This document shows, in pieces, positions 16,924-25,667 of a stretch of DNA of 64,000 bases. The notes below the pieces were generated by a model, which was not told the origin of the DNA, did no database searches, and was given only the letters and a program-made list of their open reading frames with translations. The DNA lies in assembly GCF_018913465.1 (NCBI RefSeq), contig NZ_JABAPM010000002.1, positions 62,001-126,000 on the forward strand, in the 5' to 3' direction. Every line of letters starts with the position of its first letter. The stretch's first letter is position 1. Source of the DNA: Arcanobacterium phocae. GTDB lineage: Bacteria; Actinomycetota; Actinomycetes; Actinomycetales; Actinomycetaceae. Both the position numbers and the translations under genes were made by a program.

Positions 16924-17547
16924 ATGACAATTTATACTCTTCCTGAGCTTCCTTACGATTATGCAGCCCTTGAGCCACATATTTCAGGAAAGATCATGGA
17001 GCTTCATCACGATAAGCATCATGCAACGTACGTGGCCGGCGCTAACACGGCAGTAGAGAACATCAAAGCAGCGCGCGAAGCTGGTGACTTATCGAAAATC
17101 AATCAGCTATCAAAGGATCTCGCATTCAATCTAGGTGGTCACACCAACCACACTATGTTCTGGCAAAACCTCTCCCCCAATGGTGGTGGCGAACCAGAAG
17201 GCGAACTCCTCGAAGCTATCAAAGATTCCTTTGGCTCGTTCGCTAACTTCCAGAAGCACTTCACAGCTGTAGCTCTCGGAATCCAAGGATCCGGCTGGGC
17301 TGTTCTAGCCTACGATACGTTGGCAGTCAAGCTTAATGTTTTCCAAATGTTCGATCACCAGGCCAACATCCCATCATTCATCGTGCCATTATTTATGGTC
17401 GATATGTGGGAGCACGCTTTCTACCTCGACTATCTAAATGTCAAGGCAGACTACCTCAAGGCGATTTGGAACATCGCTAACTGGGAAGATGTTGCCGCTC
17501 GATTGACCCGTGCTCAAGAGCACGCAGCAAAGCTCATTCTTGGCTAA
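16924..17547 (+). CDS. sodA: Superoxide dismutase, Mn/Fe family
   Basis: 207-residue iron/manganese superoxide dismutase, cytoplasmic, converting superoxide to peroxide and oxygen. Metal ligands lie in the expected places: His in HHDKHHATYV, His in HTNHTMFWQ, and Asp/His in VDMWEHAFYLDY. GIQGSGWAVLAYD is the usual active-site segment. Mn versus Fe cannot be settled by reading. I start at the ATG at 16924, preceded by CGGAGGTCGAA. A perfect bidirectional terminator follows. Confidence 0.95.
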   Translation: MTIYTLPELPYDYAALEPHISGKIMELHHDKHHATYVAGANTAVENIKAAREAGDLSKINQLSKDLAFNLGGHTNHTMFWQNLSPNGGGEPEGELLEAIKDSFGSFANFQKHFTAVALGIQGSGWAVLAYDTLAVKLNVFQMFDHQANIPSFIVPLFMVDMWEHAFYLDYLNVKADYLKAIWNIANWEDVAARLTRAQEHAAKLILG

Positions 17548-17559
17548 GGGAAAGCTTTT

Positions 17560-17600
17560 AAAAAGGTTGGCTCGACTAACAATGTCGAGCCAACCTTTTT
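17560..17600. terminator. Bidirectional terminator between sodA and FKBP gene
   Basis: A perfect 17-bp stem (AAAAAGGTTGGCTCGAC with its complement) and 7-nt loop, with A and T runs on both flanks, serves the two convergent genes. Confidence 0.92.
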
Positions 17601-17608
17601 GTATCGGA

Positions 17609-18532
17609 TTACTTATCGATACCTAGAATATCTACGACGACAGCCAAACCTTGCTTGTTATCGTCACCTTGTGGACCCTGTGGCGGTGCCATAACTAAAA
17701 CACGCGATCCCACCGGGATACCCGTTAGTCCATCAAAGATAGAGCCACCACCAATAGTGGATAGGAACGGGCCTGCTTTACCGTAACTGGTTTCCGACTT
17801 TGAATTATCAATTAGTGACATCGAATATTGCATATAAAGTCTTGAGCCTTCTCCGCCAACTTCTGGACCGCTACCGCGTGCGATAACGGTTGTGGAAATT
17901 TCAGTCGGATTCGCAGTCCCCTCTTTAACTTTGACAGTTACAGGTTGGCCTAGCTCTCCTTCAATTTCCACGGGAAGAGAAGCCGGATCTGCTTCTGGAG
18001 TTGCATTTGGATCGCCAGCTTGATCCCCGCCGAAAGCATCGAGAATCTCTACATAGAAAGCAATCGTATCGTCTTTACCGATACCCGCCTGAGCATTTCC
18101 TCCAGCTGGTCCATACCCCAGTTCGGACGGAATCGAGAGAATAACCTTGGCTCCAGATTTCAGTCCAGACAGTCCCTGAGTCCACCCCGGGATAACTCCC
18201 TGGAGCGAAAACCCTGCTCCGCTACCACGTGAAAAAGAAGAATCGAACGGCTTTTCATTGCCCCAGACCTGTCCCACATAATGCGCAACAACAAAGTCAG
18301 TTTCTTCGATAACTCGTCCTTTCCCCTCATCTAAGACAGTTTTTTGTAGTCCTTTGGGCGGGTTAGAATCTGGAAACTCCAAGTGGGTATCCTTGCCATC
18401 TATTTTAACTGTTGGCATTTCAGTTCCAGCTGCCTGCTGTTCAGTTTTCGACGCTGAATTAGCTGCCGAGTCAGAGCATCCAGTCAGTCCCAGTAGTACC
18501 GCTGCACAAAGAGCGATAATGGATCGTTTCAC
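17609..18532 (-). CDS. FKBP-type peptidyl-prolyl isomerase lipoprotein, two domains
   Basis: 307 residues. A lipoprotein signal (MKRSIIALCAAVLL, lipobox LTGC with Cys at 19) anchors it outside the membrane. The first FKBP domain (about 70-165) is complete, with VVAHYVGQV, GVIPGWTQGL, ELGYGP and IAFYVEILD. A second, weaker FKBP-like domain (about 190-307) lacks several of these signatures. The role would be proline isomerisation or chaperoning of exported proteins. The start is GTG at 18532 with GGAG 8 nt upstream. Confidence 0.9.
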   Translation of the reverse strand: MKRSIIALCAAVLLGLTGCSDSAANSASKTEQQAAGTEMPTVKIDGKDTHLEFPDSNPPKGLQKTVLDEGKGRVIEETDFVVAHYVGQVWGNEKPFDSSFSRGSGAGFSLQGVIPGWTQGLSGLKSGAKVILSIPSELGYGPAGGNAQAGIGKDDTIAFYVEILDAFGGDQAGDPNATPEADPASLPVEIEGELGQPVTVKVKEGTANPTEISTTVIARGSGPEVGGEGSRLYMQYSMSLIDNSKSETSYGKAGPFLSTIGGGSIFDGLTGIPVGSRVLVMAPPQGPQGDDNKQGLAVVVDILGIDK

Positions 18533-18558
18533 GTATTTTTCTCCTTTATATAAATATA

Positions 18559-18590
18559 GTGTGTGGACGCCTCAAAGGACGTCCACACAC
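18559..18590 (-). terminator. Terminator after erpA
   Basis: Arms GTGTGTGGACG and CGTCCACACAC form an 11-bp stem between the erpA stop and the FKBP start. An AT-rich tract follows on the minus strand. Confidence 0.75.
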
Positions 18591-18599
18591 GAGCACTTG

Positions 18600-18941
18600 T
18601 CAGTGGAAAGACTCACCGCATGCACAAGAACCTTGCGCATTAGGGTTATCGATTGTAAATCCCTGGCGTTCAATTGAATCAGCAAAATCGATTGTTGCTC
18701 CTTCAAGATAAGGAACCGACATCCGGTCAACAACTACTTCAACACCATCAAAATTAGCAATGGCATCGCCGTCTAGTAGCCGCTCATCAAAATAGAGCTG
18801 ATACATTAGCCCCGAGCAACCACCAGGCTGCACTGCCACTCGTAACCGGAGATCATCACGACCCTCTTGTTCCAGTAAAGACTTGACTTTCGCTGCGGCC
18901 ACATCAGTAAGGCTTACAGCATGTGTTGCAATTTCGCTCAT
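18600..18941 (-). CDS. erpA: Iron-sulfur cluster insertion protein ErpA (HesB/IscA family)
   Basis: 113-residue A-type iron-sulfur carrier. The three cluster-ligand cysteines are present: CSGLMYQL mid-protein and the C-terminal CACGESF. It would pass Fe-S clusters to apo-enzymes in the cytoplasm. I start at the ATG at 18941, 5 nt after GGAGG; an ATG at 18953 overlaps that site. The neighbouring glycerate kinase-like gene in the same direction reproduces the mycobacterial Rv2204c-Rv2205c pairing. Confidence 0.93.
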   Translation of the reverse strand: MSEIATHAVSLTDVAAAKVKSLLEQEGRDDLRLRVAVQPGGCSGLMYQLYFDERLLDGDAIANFDGVEVVVDRMSVPYLEGATIDFADSIERQGFTIDNPNAQGSCACGESFH

Positions 18942-19018
18942 CGTTTCCTCCATCTAACACATAGACAAGCTCAAGACTAACGGCTCTAGCTATCTCGTTC
19001 CACTGGATACGCTGAGAG

Positions 19019-20086
19019 CTATGCGTCCCATCCCCATGTTGTTGCCAATCGAACAGTTAATTCGGTAATCCCAGTTAAATCAATGTCAGAAAGTCGATAT
19101 AAACCATGTATGCCTAAGCCAGGAAGCTCACCCCGCACAATTTGTGTACGTGCAGTTACTACAATGAACGGCGCCCCTACCCGTTGCGCATATTCAGATA
19201 CTTGGACTAAACCGCGCGGCACATGAAGCTCTAAACTGTTTGTTATATATACATAAAGATCAGCCGGTTGGGTGGGGATGGGAAGATCTTGTCCCAATAA
19301 ATCGAGCTTGGCATTCAACGTATGGAACATCTTACCTAAGCCACCACCAACGCCATCAAAAACTTGTTGGTGTCTCATCTGGCTACTCGACATAGTGAGA
19401 TTATGTTGACTCATTGCCCGGTCTAGCCGGTGCGCTAGGTCCGTGGCTGTCGAATTAAAATCTTGAGCCGTACACGCATCAAAACCGCGCTGTTGCCATA
19501 TCCTTCCAATCCCATCTGGCCCATGCAAAAACTGATCATGGGGATATGTAATATAGAGACTCATGTTCTCTAGACGGGATCGGGCTAAAATAAGGACCTG
19601 CTTTAGAGTACTTTCGTTCATATTATTATCCAGGCTGACGCCAGACAATGCACTCAGCATTCCTAAGCCTAGGTCGCTGTGCGTCATTAATGCAGGAAGA
19701 TGAATATGCACATTCGATACATGGCGCTCCGCTAACCACAATAGGTCCTCTGCCAAGAAAGCTGAAGATCCCCGAGGATCCCCGTCTCCATTCCATGTCG
19801 CAGCTTCAGCAAGGTCAATGAGCGCGCGATTACTGGTCTTAGAAATCCAAATTATCCGGCCGGGACCAGATCCATGACGGCGTTCAACAGCTTCTGCCTC
19901 GCCAATACGGTGGCAAAAAACATTGGCTAGCCCAGTACCAACATGCGCAACATTTTCACCATCAGAGTTCAAGCATATGTCTATCTCATCTGTTGGCCTA
20001 GACTGATTCCAACCCGATGCGAATGCCTGTGCCACGGCGTCCGGTTCATTTCCCGGAAGCGCCGTGGCAACACACAAAATTCGCAC
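19019..20086 (-). CDS. Glycerate kinase-like protein (diverged)
   Basis: 355 residues. Context and several segments point to the glycerate kinase (GlxK) family: a Gly-rich GVGGGLGKMFHTLNAKL stretch in place of the usual AGGLG-loop, and a final LTGITELTVRLAT resembling the family C terminus. Overall similarity is weak, and the catalytic motif that usually reads GTNDGG is not clear, so enzyme activity is uncertain. The GTG start directly abuts the TAA of the M20 peptidase (TAAGTG), so translation is coupled, with AGGGAAG as ribosome site. Confidence 0.6.
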   Translation of the reverse strand: MRILCVATALPGNEPDAVAQAFASGWNQSRPTDEIDICLNSDGENVAHVGTGLANVFCHRIGEAEAVERRHGSGPGRIIWISKTSNRALIDLAEAATWNGDGDPRGSSAFLAEDLLWLAERHVSNVHIHLPALMTHSDLGLGMLSALSGVSLDNNMNESTLKQVLILARSRLENMSLYITYPHDQFLHGPDGIGRIWQQRGFDACTAQDFNSTATDLAHRLDRAMSQHNLTMSSSQMRHQQVFDGVGGGLGKMFHTLNAKLDLLGQDLPIPTQPADLYVYITNSLELHVPRGLVQVSEYAQRVGAPFIVVTARTQIVRGELPGLGIHGLYRLSDIDLTGITELTVRLATTWGWDA

Positions 20087-21430
20087 TTACTTCCCTAGGC
20101 GTGAAAGTGTCAAGGCCTCCGCCACAATTGCATGGCGGAAATCTTGAATATGCAATGACTCATTAGCTGAATGAGCACGAGTATCCGGATCTTCGATTCC
20201 GGTTACTAGGATCTGTGCCTGTGGGAATGCCTTTGCTAAGTCAGCGATAAACGGAATAGACCCTCCTTGACCAATGCTGACAGGTTCAACACCCCATGCT
20301 TCTGCCAGAGCTTTACGCGCGATCTCGGTTGCTTCGGTTTCTGCACCAGCGAGGAAAGCTGATCCTGCTTCGGACAACGTGACGTCAACATGGGCGCCAA
20401 ATGGAGCGTGCTTGCGCAAGTGATCGGCAAGCATCTGCGCAGCTTCGTGTGAATCCTGGCCAGGAGTTACTCGCATGGACAACACAAATTTGACTGACGG
20501 GAGAATCGTATTTGAAACTGCCGCGACTGAAGGAACATCCATTCCAATCACCGAGATAGCTGGCTTGGTCCACAACCGAGAAGTAAACGATCCGGAACCC
20601 GCTAATTTCACGCCTTCCAGAACTCCGGCATCTCGCCGGAAATCTGCTTCTGGATAGTCAACATCAGTGTTATCTTCCTGAACAAGACCTGCTACTGCAA
20701 CATTCCCGTCCGCGTCGTGCAGTGTAGAAATCAGCCGCGATGCAACGGTAACCGCATCAAGAACTGGGCCGCCGAAGAAACCAGAATGTACGGCGTGGTC
20801 AAGCACCTTAACTTCAACCTGCATCTGGACAACACCACGCAACGACGTCGTTAACGCTGGAGCTCCTGCCTTCCAGTTAGAAGAATCCGCGACGACGATC
20901 ACGTCTGCGGCAAGTTGTTCCCGATAGGTATTGAGAAAATCAACGAAAGTTGGGGAACCAACTTCTTCTTCGCCTTCAATAAATAGCCGAATACCGACGC
21001 CCGGATCCGCAGCTTCGATAGCAGCTAAATGGACCAAAACTCCAGCCTTGTCGTCGGCTGTGCCACGACCATACAATCTGCCATCGCGCTCTACTGCGAC
21101 AAATGGCTCCGACTTCCATTCAGCCAAATCGCCAACCGGCTGCACATCGTGATGTGCGTAAAGCAAAACGGTAGGCTTGCCTTCCTGAGCTGGACGTGAA
21201 GCCAGAATCGCTGGTCTTCCTACCAGTCCGGATTCAGTATGTAGCTGAATCACCTCGGTATCCAGCCCTATTTTTTTCGCTCGTTGTGCTATCCATTGAG
21301 CCGATTCAAGCATCGGAGCTTGGTCAAAAGAGGATGAAGAAATCGACGGAATAGCAACAAATTCTGTCAATTCGTTAAGGATTTCAGGCATAGCGTCATC
21401 GACGCGAGAACTAATTAATTGAGTATTCAT
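20087..21430 (-). CDS. M20-family dipeptidase
   Basis: 447-residue zinc peptidase of the M20 (PepV/carnosinase-like) family. Zn ligands and catalytic residues are visible: LYAHHDVQPVG (His), GRGTADDKAG (bridging Asp), FIEGEEEVGSP (catalytic Glu pair), VVADSSNW (Asp) and the late His in THAHS-type context (DTRAHSANE). Cytoplasmic peptide hydrolysis is expected. I start at the ATG at 21430 rather than the GTG at 21436 because a -10 box lies 7 nt upstream of the ATG. It is divergent from DUF3043 and translationally coupled to the glycerate kinase-like gene. Confidence 0.9.
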   Translation of the reverse strand: MNTQLISSRVDDAMPEILNELTEFVAIPSISSSSFDQAPMLESAQWIAQRAKKIGLDTEVIQLHTESGLVGRPAILASRPAQEGKPTVLLYAHHDVQPVGDLAEWKSEPFVAVERDGRLYGRGTADDKAGVLVHLAAIEAADPGVGIRLFIEGEEEVGSPTFVDFLNTYREQLAADVIVVADSSNWKAGAPALTTSLRGVVQMQVEVKVLDHAVHSGFFGGPVLDAVTVASRLISTLHDADGNVAVAGLVQEDNTDVDYPEADFRRDAGVLEGVKLAGSGSFTSRLWTKPAISVIGMDVPSVAAVSNTILPSVKFVLSMRVTPGQDSHEAAQMLADHLRKHAPFGAHVDVTLSEAGSAFLAGAETEATEIARKALAEAWGVEPVSIGQGGSIPFIADLAKAFPQAQILVTGIEDPDTRAHSANESLHIQDFRHAIVAEALTLSRLGK

Positions 21431-21437
21431 ACCCACT

Positions 21438-21443
21438 AGCCTA
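21438..21443 (-). promoter_or_regulatory. -10 box TAGGCT, leaderless start of M20 dipeptidase
   Basis: TAGGCT ends 7 nt before the ATG at 21430; no Shine-Dalgarno. Confidence 0.5.
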
Positions 21444-21507
21444 GCGCGTATTTGCCTGTTACCCGGTAAACTAGCAATGGAATTTCATTAATTGTGAAGG
21501 AAGTTTT

Positions 21508-22176
21508 GTGTTCGGTCAGAAAAAAGACTCTGTTCAAGAGCCGACTAACGTCGCATCGGAGACCCTAGCAAAAGGCCATGTACCAAGCAAAGGTACTCCG
21601 ACTCCACGCCGGAAAGACGTTGAGCGTGCTCATCGTCGGCCACTTGTCGCTGCAAGCGCTGCCTTAACAAAGGAAGAAAAGCGCAAGCTCAAGGCTGAGA
21701 ATCGCGCAAAGAGCAATGAGCTGTACTACAAGCAACAAACGGCTATGCGTACCGGTGACGAAAGAAATATGCCTCCTGCCCACCGCGGAAAAGTCCGTCG
21801 TTGGGGCCGCGATTATATCGACGCCGCGAACCCACTGGGCCAATGGTTTATGCCAATGGTTATCCCGTTGCTACTGCTCGCAGCTTTTATGTCTTACTGG
21901 CCGGTAGCTGCCTTCTGGGCAACCATCGGAGTTTACGCCATTTTCCTCATTATGGTGATTCAGCTCGTATGGATCGTCCGCAACGCAAAGATTCTGGCCG
22001 CGTACAAGTTCGGCAAAGATGAGATTCCATCGGGTTTCTCAATGCAGATGTTTTCTCGAGGTATGTACATGCCACGGTGGCGTCTGCCTTCACCGCAGGT
22101 TAAGCGCGGCGAGTATCCCTCAGGTTCAACTGCTGCTGATCTGAAAGCTGCCAAAGCTGCTAAGAAGGGACGCTAG
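21508..22176 (+). CDS. DUF3043 membrane protein
   Basis: 222 residues. A highly basic cytoplasmic N terminus (about 1-100, with KEEKRKLKAENRAKSNELYY) precedes PAHRGKVRRWGRDYIDA, the DUF3043 signature, then two transmembrane helices (about 113-131 and 135-155) and a basic tail. DUF3043 is an actinobacterial family of unknown function found close to erpA and dipeptidase genes, as here. The GTG start at 21508 has AAGGAAG 4 nt upstream. A terminator follows. Confidence 0.85.
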   Translation: MFGQKKDSVQEPTNVASETLAKGHVPSKGTPTPRRKDVERAHRRPLVAASAALTKEEKRKLKAENRAKSNELYYKQQTAMRTGDERNMPPAHRGKVRRWGRDYIDAANPLGQWFMPMVIPLLLLAAFMSYWPVAAFWATIGVYAIFLIMVIQLVWIVRNAKILAAYKFGKDEIPSGFSMQMFSRGMYMPRWRLPSPQVKRGEYPSGSTAADLKAAKAAKKGR

Positions 22177-22194
22177 TTTCTCACATCTAAGTAA

Positions 22195-22234
22195 AACGGG
22201 GCTAAGTCAGAGGTTTTTCTGGCCTAGCCCCGTT
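22195..22234 (+). terminator. Terminator after DUF3043 gene
   Basis: AACGGGGCTA and TAGCCCCGTT form a 10-bp stem around a 20-nt loop. Its last base is the first base of the -10 box of the next gene. Confidence 0.8.
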
Positions 22235-22239
22235 AACAT
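22234..22239 (+). promoter_or_regulatory. -10 box TAACAT, leaderless start of leucyl aminopeptidase
   Basis: TAACAT ends 6 nt before the ATG at 22246; no Shine-Dalgarno, and the preceding terminator abuts it. Confidence 0.65.
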
Positions 22240-22245
22240 ATAGAC

Positions 22246-23670
22246 ATGACTAATTTTGAAATTTCAGCACATCTTGATATTCACGCTAATTTAGCGCTCG
22301 CCGTGGCAAAGAAAGACGATTCGCTCGTAATCGTGTCTCCGGTACCGGACGATTTCGCGGCCAACGTTGTTCAGTCTTTGACCACACTTGGTTTTGACGC
22401 AAAGGCGTTGTCGACGACGACGATCGTTAACCCAGCCAACCCTTCGAAGGTTGTTTTGGCTGTTGGTCTGTGCGAGGAGCATGCAACTGAATCGTTGCGA
22501 CACATGGCAGGTGCAGCAACACGTGCCGCTGCAGGCTACGGTTCCCTGACAATCAGTTTCCCGCATGGAACCGCTCAGCAAGCTGGTGCAATTGTTGAAG
22601 GCGCTGCTCTAGGAGCATACGTTTTCGACGCTTACAAGAAGCCTGCTAAAGAGCCCGTAGAATCCATCGTCGTCGTTTCTGATCATACTGACGAAACTAT
22701 TCGGGATCATGCTCTAGTACTTGCAGAGGCTGTGAACGCGGTACGAGATCTCGAAAACACCACACCTAATTTCTTGAATCCAGTGACCTTTGCCGATCAT
22801 GCTGTGAAAGTTGCCCAAGCAGCTGGCTTAAATGTTAGGGTTTACGCGGACGAAGAGCTCGAAACCGAAAAGCTTGCTGGTCTGCTCCAAGTGGGTCGCG
22901 GCTCAGCATCAGCTCCACGTCTTGTGCGCGTCGAATATAAGCCGGAAAATGCTGAAGGTTTCACCGCTCTTGTCGGAAAAGGTATTACTTTTGATACCGG
23001 TGGCTACAGCTTAAAGCCATCGTCAGTTATCACCGATATGAAGACTGACATGACCGGTGCAGCTACCGTGCTTCATGCAGCAATTGCAGCCGCAAACCTT
23101 GGCATTAAGCGACATGTTGTTGCGTGGTTGTGCTTGGCTGAAAACATGGTCTCTGGGACAGCTGGACGGCCAGATGACGTCATTGTCTATCGTAACGGCT
23201 TGTCTGTAGAGATTAATAATACGGACGCTGAGGGACGCCTTGTCATGGCGGATGGACTTATCATGGGCTGCGAAGAAAACCCAGATGAAATCATCGACAT
23301 TGCCACCCTTACTGGCGCACAAATCGTAGCACTTGGCAATCGTACTACTGGCATTATGGGAACAGAAACCGTCCGGGATGCAATCGTTGCTGCGGCTAAT
23401 GAAGCTGGCGAACCTGCTTGGCCTATGCCGTTACCGGCTGAATTGCGCTCGTCACTTGACTCCGATTGCGCAGATATGAAGAACTCTGGTTCACGCCCTG
23501 GTGGAATGCTTGTTGCTGGCCTATTCCTGAAGGAATTCGTTGGTGATACGCCATGGGCACATATCGATATTGCTGGCCCGTCGTTCAACCACGAGGCAGC
23601 TTGGGGTTACCAGCCAAAGGGTGCCACCGGTGTCATGCTTCGTACTTTGGTTGAGCATCTTGCTCGCTGA
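22246..23670 (+). CDS. pepA: Leucyl aminopeptidase (M17)
   Basis: 474-residue cytosol aminopeptidase removing N-terminal residues from peptides. The M17 signature NTDAEGRLVMADGL is complete, with metal-binding GKGITFDTGGYSLKP, DMKTDMTGAATV and the late DCADMKNSG, so both metal sites appear intact. The N-terminal domain is the usual variable oligomerisation/DNA-binding-like part. It stands alone between two terminators with its own leaderless promoter. Confidence 0.95.
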   Translation: MTNFEISAHLDIHANLALAVAKKDDSLVIVSPVPDDFAANVVQSLTTLGFDAKALSTTTIVNPANPSKVVLAVGLCEEHATESLRHMAGAATRAAAGYGSLTISFPHGTAQQAGAIVEGAALGAYVFDAYKKPAKEPVESIVVVSDHTDETIRDHALVLAEAVNAVRDLENTTPNFLNPVTFADHAVKVAQAAGLNVRVYADEELETEKLAGLLQVGRGSASAPRLVRVEYKPENAEGFTALVGKGITFDTGGYSLKPSSVITDMKTDMTGAATVLHAAIAAANLGIKRHVVAWLCLAENMVSGTAGRPDDVIVYRNGLSVEINNTDAEGRLVMADGLIMGCEENPDEIIDIATLTGAQIVALGNRTTGIMGTETVRDAIVAAANEAGEPAWPMPLPAELRSSLDSDCADMKNSGSRPGGMLVAGLFLKEFVGDTPWAHIDIAGPSFNHEAAWGYQPKGATGVMLRTLVEHLAR

Positions 23671-23690
23671 GTGCCCAACTTATTGAGGTA

Positions 23691-23730
23691 AAAGATGGTG
23701 GCTATCAGAAATTTGATAGCCACCATCTTT
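23691..23730. terminator. Bidirectional terminator after leucyl aminopeptidase
   Basis: A perfect 17-bp stem (AAAGATGGTGGCTATCA and complement) with a 6-nt loop; A/T runs on both sides suit the convergent genes. Confidence 0.92.
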
Positions 23731-23766
23731 TAGAAAAACTCAATATTCATCAGCAATATCAACTGC

Positions 23767-24093
23767 TTAGCGCCTCGAGGCTCCCGGATTGTTTAAGTTC
23801 CATTCTCTCATTGACCGGGGATAGCCAGTACGAGCAACGTCATATAGCGGGATATCAAGTTCTTGAGCTAACGCTATTGCGTCTTTCCAGCTAGGAACTT
23901 TTCGACGAGTCCATTCGCCATCATGCGCGACGAGAACAATCGATGATGGATCCCGCGGGGTTTCAGCCTCATAATATGCCTCAACCTCTTCCCGCGTAAC
24001 ACAAAAATCCTTTAGATAAGCAGTTGTTTCCCGACGTGCGTGACGTGAGTTGTTCTTTTTTGAGCTCTTAAAAAACCATGCCATGGAGCTCAT
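23767..24093 (-). CDS. Hypothetical protein, about 108 residues
   Basis: Not recognised. Starts MSSMAWFFK from the ATG at 24093 (a further ATG lies at 24084). It is basic at both ends with an acidic middle (REEVEAYYEAETP), followed by VLVAHDGEWTRRKVPS and a Pro/Asn-rich C terminus (REWNLNNPGASRR). No signal peptide or membrane helix. TATGAT lies 9 nt upstream of the ATG at 24093, so the leader would be almost absent. Codon use looks normal and a bidirectional terminator closes it, so it is likely a real gene, convergent with leucyl aminopeptidase. Confidence 0.65.
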   Translation of the reverse strand: MSSMAWFFKSSKKNNSRHARRETTAYLKDFCVTREEVEAYYEAETPRDPSSIVLVAHDGEWTRRKVPSWKDAIALAQELDIPLYDVARTGYPRSMREWNLNNPGASRR

Positions 24094-24271
24094 TGTACGC
24101 ACATCATATCTGCAATACATCTAAAGCAAGGTCGGCGCACGTCGTCTATAACGTAATGTTGATAACGCAGATTTTCTTCACAAGAATGAGCAATCTCTCG
24201 TTCAAAGTGGGACAATGTACCTAAGGGGTCTGGGAAACCAGCACCTAAATGCCAACTCGAGGGAGAGGTAA

Positions 24272-25648
24272 GTGTCAGACACTCAAGAATACGACGTTGT
24301 TATTCTCGGCGCCGGATCCGGCGGATACGCTACGGCTATGCGCGCCGCACAACTAGGACTTTCGGTTGCTTTAGTAGAAGGCGATAAAGTCGGCGGAACA
24401 TGTTTGCACCGTGGCTGTATCCCAACCAAAGCTTTACTCCACGTTGCCGAAGTCGCCAATGAAATGCGCGAAAGCGCAAATATCGGCGTTAGAGGAAACT
24501 TTGAGGGCATTGATATGAATGCTCTTAACGCTTATAAAGACGGCGTCATTGAAAAAATGTTTAAAGGTCTTACCGGTCTCATCGATTCACGAGGCATCGA
24601 AACTGTCCACGGATGGGGGCGGTTGATCTCTCAAGATACTGTCGAAGTTAACGGACGCCATCTCAAGGGCAAGAATATTGTCCTCGCCTCTGGCTCTTAT
24701 TCCAAGACAATTGGTCAGACTATTACAGATCGAGTTATCACCTCAGAGCAAGCACTCAAGCTTGAGCACGTTCCAAACTCCGTCGTCGTCCTTGGCGGCG
24801 GCGTTATCGGTGTGGAATTTGCTTCTGTTTGGGCATCTTTCGGTGCAAACGTAACCATCATTGAGGGTCTCGATCGGCTTGTCCCGAATGAGGACCCAGC
24901 AATTTCTAAGATGCTTGAGCGTCAATTCCGCAAGCGGAAGATCGCATTCAAGACAAAGACTATGTTTGATCATGTCGAAGAGGATGAAAACGGCGTTCAT
25001 GTCTTTACCCAAGATGGCAAACAGTACGACGCAGATATGATGCTGATCGCTATTGGTCGCGGTCCAGCTACTCAGAACCTCGGGTATGAAGAACAAGGCA
25101 TTAAGATGGAGCGCGACTTCGTTATTACTAACGATCGGTTGCATACCGGCGTCGGCAACATCTATGCCGTCGGTGATATCGTTCCTGGCGTACAGCTTGC
25201 ACATCGTGGATTCCTACAAGGCATTTTCGTCGCTGAGGAAATCGCCGGAATGAACCCGAAGGCCATTGACGAAAACCTTATTCCTAAGGTGACCTACTCA
25301 GATCCAGAGATCTCCTCTGTTGGGCTCACCCAGCCCAAGGCAGAAGAGAAATATGGCAAAGAAAACGTCGAAGTCGTTGAGTTCAACCTTGCTGGCAATG
25401 GCAAGTCCCAAATGCTTGGCACAACTGGTTTCGTGAAACTCGTCCGTGAGAAGAACGGTCCGATCGTTGGCTTCCATGCTATCGGTGCTCGTATGGGCGA
25501 ACAAGCTGGCGAAGGCCAACTCATGGTGTCATGGGAAGCATTCCCTGAGGACTTCGAGGGTCTTATCCACGCCCATCCAACCCAAAATGAAGCAGTAGGC
25601 GAAGCAATTCTTGCTCTCGCCGGCAAGCCGCTCCACACCCACAACTGA
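24272..25648 (+). CDS. lpd: Dihydrolipoamide dehydrogenase (E3)
   Basis: 458-residue flavoprotein that reoxidises dihydrolipoyl groups of 2-oxoacid dehydrogenases and passes electrons to NAD. An N-terminal FAD motif (VVILGAGSGGYATA), the redox disulfide GGTCLHRGCIPTK, the NAD motif (VVLGGGVIGVEFA), AVGDI in the second FAD contact and the catalytic HAHPTQNE near the C terminus are all present. The GTG at 24272 follows GGGAGAGG. It precedes the E2 gene by 19 nt, so the two form an operon. Confidence 0.96.
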   Translation: MSDTQEYDVVILGAGSGGYATAMRAAQLGLSVALVEGDKVGGTCLHRGCIPTKALLHVAEVANEMRESANIGVRGNFEGIDMNALNAYKDGVIEKMFKGLTGLIDSRGIETVHGWGRLISQDTVEVNGRHLKGKNIVLASGSYSKTIGQTITDRVITSEQALKLEHVPNSVVVLGGGVIGVEFASVWASFGANVTIIEGLDRLVPNEDPAISKMLERQFRKRKIAFKTKTMFDHVEEDENGVHVFTQDGKQYDADMMLIAIGRGPATQNLGYEEQGIKMERDFVITNDRLHTGVGNIYAVGDIVPGVQLAHRGFLQGIFVAEEIAGMNPKAIDENLIPKVTYSDPEISSVGLTQPKAEEKYGKENVEVVEFNLAGNGKSQMLGTTGFVKLVREKNGPIVGFHAIGARMGEQAGEGQLMVSWEAFPEDFEGLIHAHPTQNEAVGEAILALAGKPLHTHN

Positions 25649-25667
25649 GACAAGGGAGTTTCTGCAT